Shown here: one piece after another, positions 60,917 to 64,000 of the stretch | How positions within the stretch are numbered: position 1 is the first letter of the stretch | How the letters are laid out: every line of letters begins with the position of its first letter | Assembly: GCF_002008365.1 (NCBI RefSeq) | Contig: NZ_MRDL01000046.1 | Span: 349,007-413,006, forward strand | Direction of reading: 5' to 3' | Source of the DNA: Rhizobium leguminosarum bv. viciae USDA 2370 | GTDB lineage: Bacteria; Pseudomonadota; Alphaproteobacteria; Rhizobiales; Rhizobiaceae | DNA: 64,000 nucleotides | Notes under the pieces: generated by a model | Seen by the model: the letters and a program-made list of their open reading frames with translations, nothing else | Database searches by the model: none | What the model was told of the DNA's origin: nothing | Position numbers and translations under genes: made by a program

Positions 60917-61861
60917 ATGTGCATCGCCTGCACCCATACCATCCACCGCGCCCAGCATAATTTCGGCTGGAACAAGGATTTCGCCCCCGCCGTCGTCGCC
61001 AAGCCCGGCGAGACGATCCACTTCGAATGCATGGATTCATCAGGTGGCCAGCTCGGAAGCGACGCGACGCTGGAAACGCTGAACGCGCTCGATTTCGGCA
61101 AGATCAATCCCGTCTCCGGCCCGGTCTATATCGAAGGCGCCAAGCCCGGCGATGCGCTGAAGGTGACGCTGCGCAAGTTCATCCCCTCGGGCGTCGGCTG
61201 GACGGCCAATATCCCAGGCTTCGGCCTGCTCGCCGATCAGTTCACGGATCCGGCGCTGCACGTGTGGTCCTATGACGCCAACAGCATGGTGCCCGCTCTA
61301 TACGGTCCGGGCGGCCGCGTACCTCTGAAGCCCTTCGCCGGCACGATCGGCGTCGCACCCGCCGAGCCCGGCACCCATTCCGTCGTTCCCCCACGTCGCG
61401 TCGGCGGCAACATGGACATCCGCGACCTGACGGCGGGGGTGACGCTCTATCTGCCCGTCGAGGTCGACGGCGCGCTGTTTTCAATCGGTGATACCCATGC
61501 CGCCCAGGGCGATGGCGAAGTCTGCGGCACGGCGATCGAAAGCCAGATGAACGTCGAAGCGACGATTGAGCTCGTCAAGGACGCCAAGCTGCAGACGCCG
61601 CGCTTCACCACGACCGAACCGGTGACCCGCCATCTCGACGGCGCCGGCTACGAAGTGACGACAGGCATTGGCCCTGATCTGATGACCGGGGCGCGCGAAA
61701 GCGTCATGCGGATGATCGATCTTCTCGGCGCCGAACACTGCATGAGCGCCATCGATGCCTATCTGCTCTGCTCGGTCTGCGGCGATCTCCGGATCAGCGA
61801 GATCGTCGACCAGCCGAACTGGGTGGTTTCCTTCTACTTCCCGAGGATCGTGTTCGCGTGA
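60917..61861 (+). CDS. Acetamidase/formamidase family protein
   Basis: A 314-residue member of the FmdA/AmdA family that hydrolyses short amides to acid and ammonia, unrelated to the nitrilase-type AmiE. Family segments are VSGPVYIEGAKPGDALKVTL, the metal-site region FSIGDTHAAQGDGEVCGTAIE and SVCGDLRISEIVD. It is placed between the importer binding protein and the ATPases, so the imported amide is probably cleaved here. GAGGGAGA precedes the ATG. The last four bases overlap the ATPase gene. Confidence 0.9.
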   Translation: MCIACTHTIHRAQHNFGWNKDFAPAVVAKPGETIHFECMDSSGGQLGSDATLETLNALDFGKINPVSGPVYIEGAKPGDALKVTLRKFIPSGVGWTANIPGFGLLADQFTDPALHVWSYDANSMVPALYGPGGRVPLKPFAGTIGVAPAEPGTHSVVPPRRVGGNMDIRDLTAGVTLYLPVEVDGALFSIGDTHAAQGDGEVCGTAIESQMNVEATIELVKDAKLQTPRFTTTEPVTRHLDGAGYEVTTGIGPDLMTGARESVMRMIDLLGAEHCMSAIDAYLLCSVCGDLRISEIVDQPNWVVSFYFPRIVFA

Positions 61862-63546
61862 ACGAAGCCATGCCAGCCGCAGCGCCGGTGCTCAGCCTTC
61901 GCAATCTGAACGTCGATGCCCGCACACCCGAAGGCCGCAAGCCGGTGCTCCAGGATATCAGCTTCGAGCTTGCAAGCGGCGAAACGCTCTGCATTGCCGG
62001 CGAATCCGGCTCCGGCAAGTCGGTCACCTCGCTGTCGATCATGGGGCTCTTGCCGAAAGCCTCGCTGAAGGTCGCCTCCGGCAGCGTGCTGCTTGGCGAG
62101 CGCGACCTGCTCAAGCTTTCCGACCGGGCGATGCGCAGCGTGCGCGGCGGCGATATCGCCATGGTGTTCCAGGAGCCGATGACCTCGCTGAACCCGGTCA
62201 TGTCGGTCGGCAGCCAGCTGACCGAGGCAATCCGCGCGCACCAGGGCAGCGAGAACGCCGAGGCGGTGGCGCTGAAGATGCTCGACGCCGTGCAGATCAC
62301 CGAGCCGGCGCGGCGACTGAAGCAATATCCGCATGAGCTTTCCGGCGGCATGCGCCAGCGGGTGATGATCGCCATGGCGCTCTCCTGCCGGCCGAAGGTG
62401 CTGATCGCCGACGAGCCGACGACCGCGCTCGACGTCACCGTGCAGGCGCAGATCCTCCGGCTGATGCGCGAGTTGAAGCGCGAATTCGGCGCCTCGATCA
62501 TCCTCATCACCCACGACATGGGCGTCGTCGCCGAAATGGCCGATCGCGTCGTCATCATGCAGAATGGCAGGATCGTCGAGCAAGGAACGGCGCTCGCCAT
62601 CTTCCAGCGACCGAAGGAGGCCTATACCCAGCAATTGCTGGCCGCCGTCCCGCGGCTCGGCGCGCTTGCCGGCACCGACCGTCCGCCGCGCATCACCCAA
62701 CGCGCCGTCGAGACACTGCATCCGGATCGCACGCCGGTCCTGAACGTGCGCGACCTCACCGTCACCTATGGCAATGCCGCAAGCCGGTTTTTCAAGGGCA
62801 AGCCGCCGGTCGCAGCCGTGGAAGGCGTGTCCTTCGATATCCTGCCGGGTGAAACGCTCGGCCTCGTCGGCGAAAGCGGCTCCGGCAAATCGACGACGGG
62901 CAAGGCCGTCCTCGGTCTCATCCCCTTCAAGGGCAACGTCCTGATCGACGGCCATGACATCGCCGGCCTCAGCCAGCGTGAGATGCGGCCCGTGCGCCGC
63001 TCGGCGCAGATGATATTCCAGGATCCCTATGCCTCGCTCGACCCGCGCACGGCCGTCGGCAAGGCGATCGGCGAACCGATGGTCATCCACGGTATCGGCA
63101 ACCACAGCGAACGGCAGGACCGCGTCGCCGAACTGCTGCGCCGGGTCGGCCTGACGCCTGATGCGGCGACGCGCTACCCGCACGAATTTTCGGGCGGCCA
63201 GCGCCAGCGCATCTGCATTGCCCGGGCGCTGGCGCTGGAGCTCAAGTTGATCGTCGCCGACGAAAGCGTCGCGGCCCTTGACGTCTCCGTCCGCGCCCGG
63301 GTGCTCGACCTGCTGCTCGAACTCCAGGAAACGATGGGGCTCGCCTATCTGTTCATCTCCCACGACATGGCGGTGGTCGAGCGCATGTCCCACAACGTAG
63401 CTGTCATGCGCGCCGGCCGCATCATCGAAACCGGCACACGGCGGGAAATCTTCGAGAACCCCAGAGATGACTACACCCGCGCGCTGATCGCCGCGGTTCC
63501 GATCCCCGATCCGGAGGTCTATCGCGGCAGGGAAGCGCATGCGTGA
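61858..63546 (+). CDS. Dpp-type ABC transporter fused ATPases
   Basis: A 562-residue chain with two ATP-binding domains: Walker A GESGSGKSV and GESGSGKST; Walker B VLIADEPTTALD and LIVADESVAALD. GTG start at 61858 overlaps the formamidase stop (GTGA). It closes the amiC operon of seven genes, all joined by overlaps or short gaps. Confidence 0.9.
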   Translation: MNEAMPAAAPVLSLRNLNVDARTPEGRKPVLQDISFELASGETLCIAGESGSGKSVTSLSIMGLLPKASLKVASGSVLLGERDLLKLSDRAMRSVRGGDIAMVFQEPMTSLNPVMSVGSQLTEAIRAHQGSENAEAVALKMLDAVQITEPARRLKQYPHELSGGMRQRVMIAMALSCRPKVLIADEPTTALDVTVQAQILRLMRELKREFGASIILITHDMGVVAEMADRVVIMQNGRIVEQGTALAIFQRPKEAYTQQLLAAVPRLGALAGTDRPPRITQRAVETLHPDRTPVLNVRDLTVTYGNAASRFFKGKPPVAAVEGVSFDILPGETLGLVGESGSGKSTTGKAVLGLIPFKGNVLIDGHDIAGLSQREMRPVRRSAQMIFQDPYASLDPRTAVGKAIGEPMVIHGIGNHSERQDRVAELLRRVGLTPDAATRYPHEFSGGQRQRICIARALALELKLIVADESVAALDVSVRARVLDLLLELQETMGLAYLFISHDMAVVERMSHNVAVMRAGRIIETGTRREIFENPRDDYTRALIAAVPIPDPEVYRGREAHA

Positions 63547-63574
63547 TTGAGGGTACTTGGTATCGCATTTGAGA

Positions 63575-63889
63575 TCAGGTGATTCCGTCGTTGTATGGCG
63601 CCTTACGCAAGACTTCCTCGATTTCCAATTCTCTTTTTAGCCGCCATTCCTTTGACGCGAGTTCCAATAGCCTAAGCTGCTCCTGAAACATAAGCCTTCT
63701 GAATTCCGTGCCTGGCTTGCCATGCGTGGCCGCATGGCTGGAAGCCATGTCATGCGTTATGTCCGAAAATAGAAAATACAAAACATCGTCGATTGACGAG
63801 CATTTCACTCTCTCCAGTTCGACGCCACGCTCTTCAACGACGTAATATATTTCGTCATTGTCTCTAAGGTCGACGTATGGCGTTGCCAT
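63575..63889 (-). CDS. Imm63-like immunity protein
   Basis: A 104-residue small protein that I recognise as Imm63-like (polymorphic-toxin immunity): YVDLRDNDEIYYVVEERGVE, the VLYFLFSDITHDMA helix and FRRLMFQEQLRLLELASKEW. Such proteins neutralise a cognate toxin domain encoded just upstream. ATG at 63889 follows AAGGTGA. GC is clearly lower than in the neighbouring transporter operon, a sign of horizontal acquisition. Confidence 0.72.
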   Translation of the reverse strand: MATPYVDLRDNDEIYYVVEERGVELERVKCSSIDDVLYFLFSDITHDMASSHAATHGKPGTEFRRLMFQEQLRLLELASKEWRLKRELEIEEVLRKAPYNDGIT

Positions 63890-63893
63890 CCCG

Positions 63894-64000
63894 TCACCTT
63901 GAAATTGCACGATGGTTTTTGACCTGCCACTGAGAATTTCCTCCAGAATGGATTAGAGTCCGGCCTATTAAGGGACGGACGAATGAAGAAGCAGAGATTT
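63894..64000 (-). CDS. Partial CDS, possible toxin C-terminus
   Basis: A minus-strand frame stays open from the window edge for 34 codons and ends with TGA at 63894-63896, four bases before the Imm63-like start. The readable end is GRTLIHSGGNSQWQVKNHRA. Position directly upstream of an immunity gene suggests the end of its cognate toxin; too short to prove. Confidence 0.4.
   Translation of the reverse strand, partial: ISASSFVRPLIGRTLIHSGGNSQWQVKNHRAISR

Noticed and set aside
1..64000. CRISPR arrays, tRNA or rRNA genes, integrase genes, replication origin
   Set aside because: I looked for regularly spaced repeats, cloverleaf-like segments and replication or integrase proteins and saw none.

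Overview
The window looks like a fast-growing Rhizobium of the leguminosarum/etli group, probably an accessory replicon (megaplasmid) or a chromosomal island. The evidence is high GC with GC-rich third codon positions, a very high density of ABC importers with dedicated regulators, and two kinds of short interspersed repeat (6632-6736, 8021-8122, 9372-9479) that I recall as abundant in these genomes. I see no rRNA, tRNA, CRISPR array, replication genes or intact insertion sequence.

Layout. 0-9.5 kb: a cytoplasmic GH20 hexosaminidase; an HxlR regulator divergent from an SDR/quinone-reductase pair; an AraC regulator divergent from an EamA exporter; a ROK regulator and an MFS carrier enclosed by repeats. 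9.5-14.8 kb: divergent RidA-RpiR-SDR and NTF2-like/MlrC/D-threonine-aldolase-like units. 15.1-15.9 kb: an ArsR/SRPBCC pair whose operator overlaps the start codon. 16.1-21.6 kb: a complete CUT1 sugar ABC importer with a Gfo/Idh/MocA dehydrogenase. 22-24.3 kb: dienelactone hydrolase and MmgE/PrpD. 24.4-33.8 kb: two tandem LysR regulators and a Dpp-type importer operon that also encodes a cytoplasmic class A beta-lactamase-fold protein and an AbgB-like amidohydrolase. 34-38.7 kb: two half-size YdcZ transporters, Mug glycosylase, a MOSC-reductase-ferredoxin fusion and a pirin-like protein.

38.7-44.1 kb is a patchy accessory region, poor in genes and lower in GC. It holds VapBC, small hypothetical genes, a deleted transposase, other IS debris, and an unusual convergent XRE antitoxin/RelE-like toxin pair bracketed by a decayed copy of the neighbouring acetyltransferase 3' end. 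44.1-47.6 kb: GNAT, ureidoglycine aminohydrolase, GST and PHB depolymerase. 47.6-54.7 kb: a second Dpp-type importer with a SelA-like PLP enzyme and a RidA protein. 54.9-63.5 kb: a DUF1349 gene, then an amiC-amiR operon continuing into a third Dpp-type importer and a formamidase/acetamidase. The last 0.4 kb carries an Imm63-like immunity gene and the end of an upstream reading frame.

The most notable system is the amiC-amiR operon. A promoter, small leader hairpins and an intrinsic terminator lie just before amiC. This suggests that amide sensing by AmiC frees the ANTAR protein AmiR to antiterminate its own operon, coupling amide sensing to uptake and hydrolysis. All four solute-binding-protein genes are followed by a perfect intercistronic hairpin, consistent with differential mRNA stability. 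Short dyads next to regulators (HxlR, RpiR, ArsR, LysR, VapB, XRE) give concrete operator predictions.
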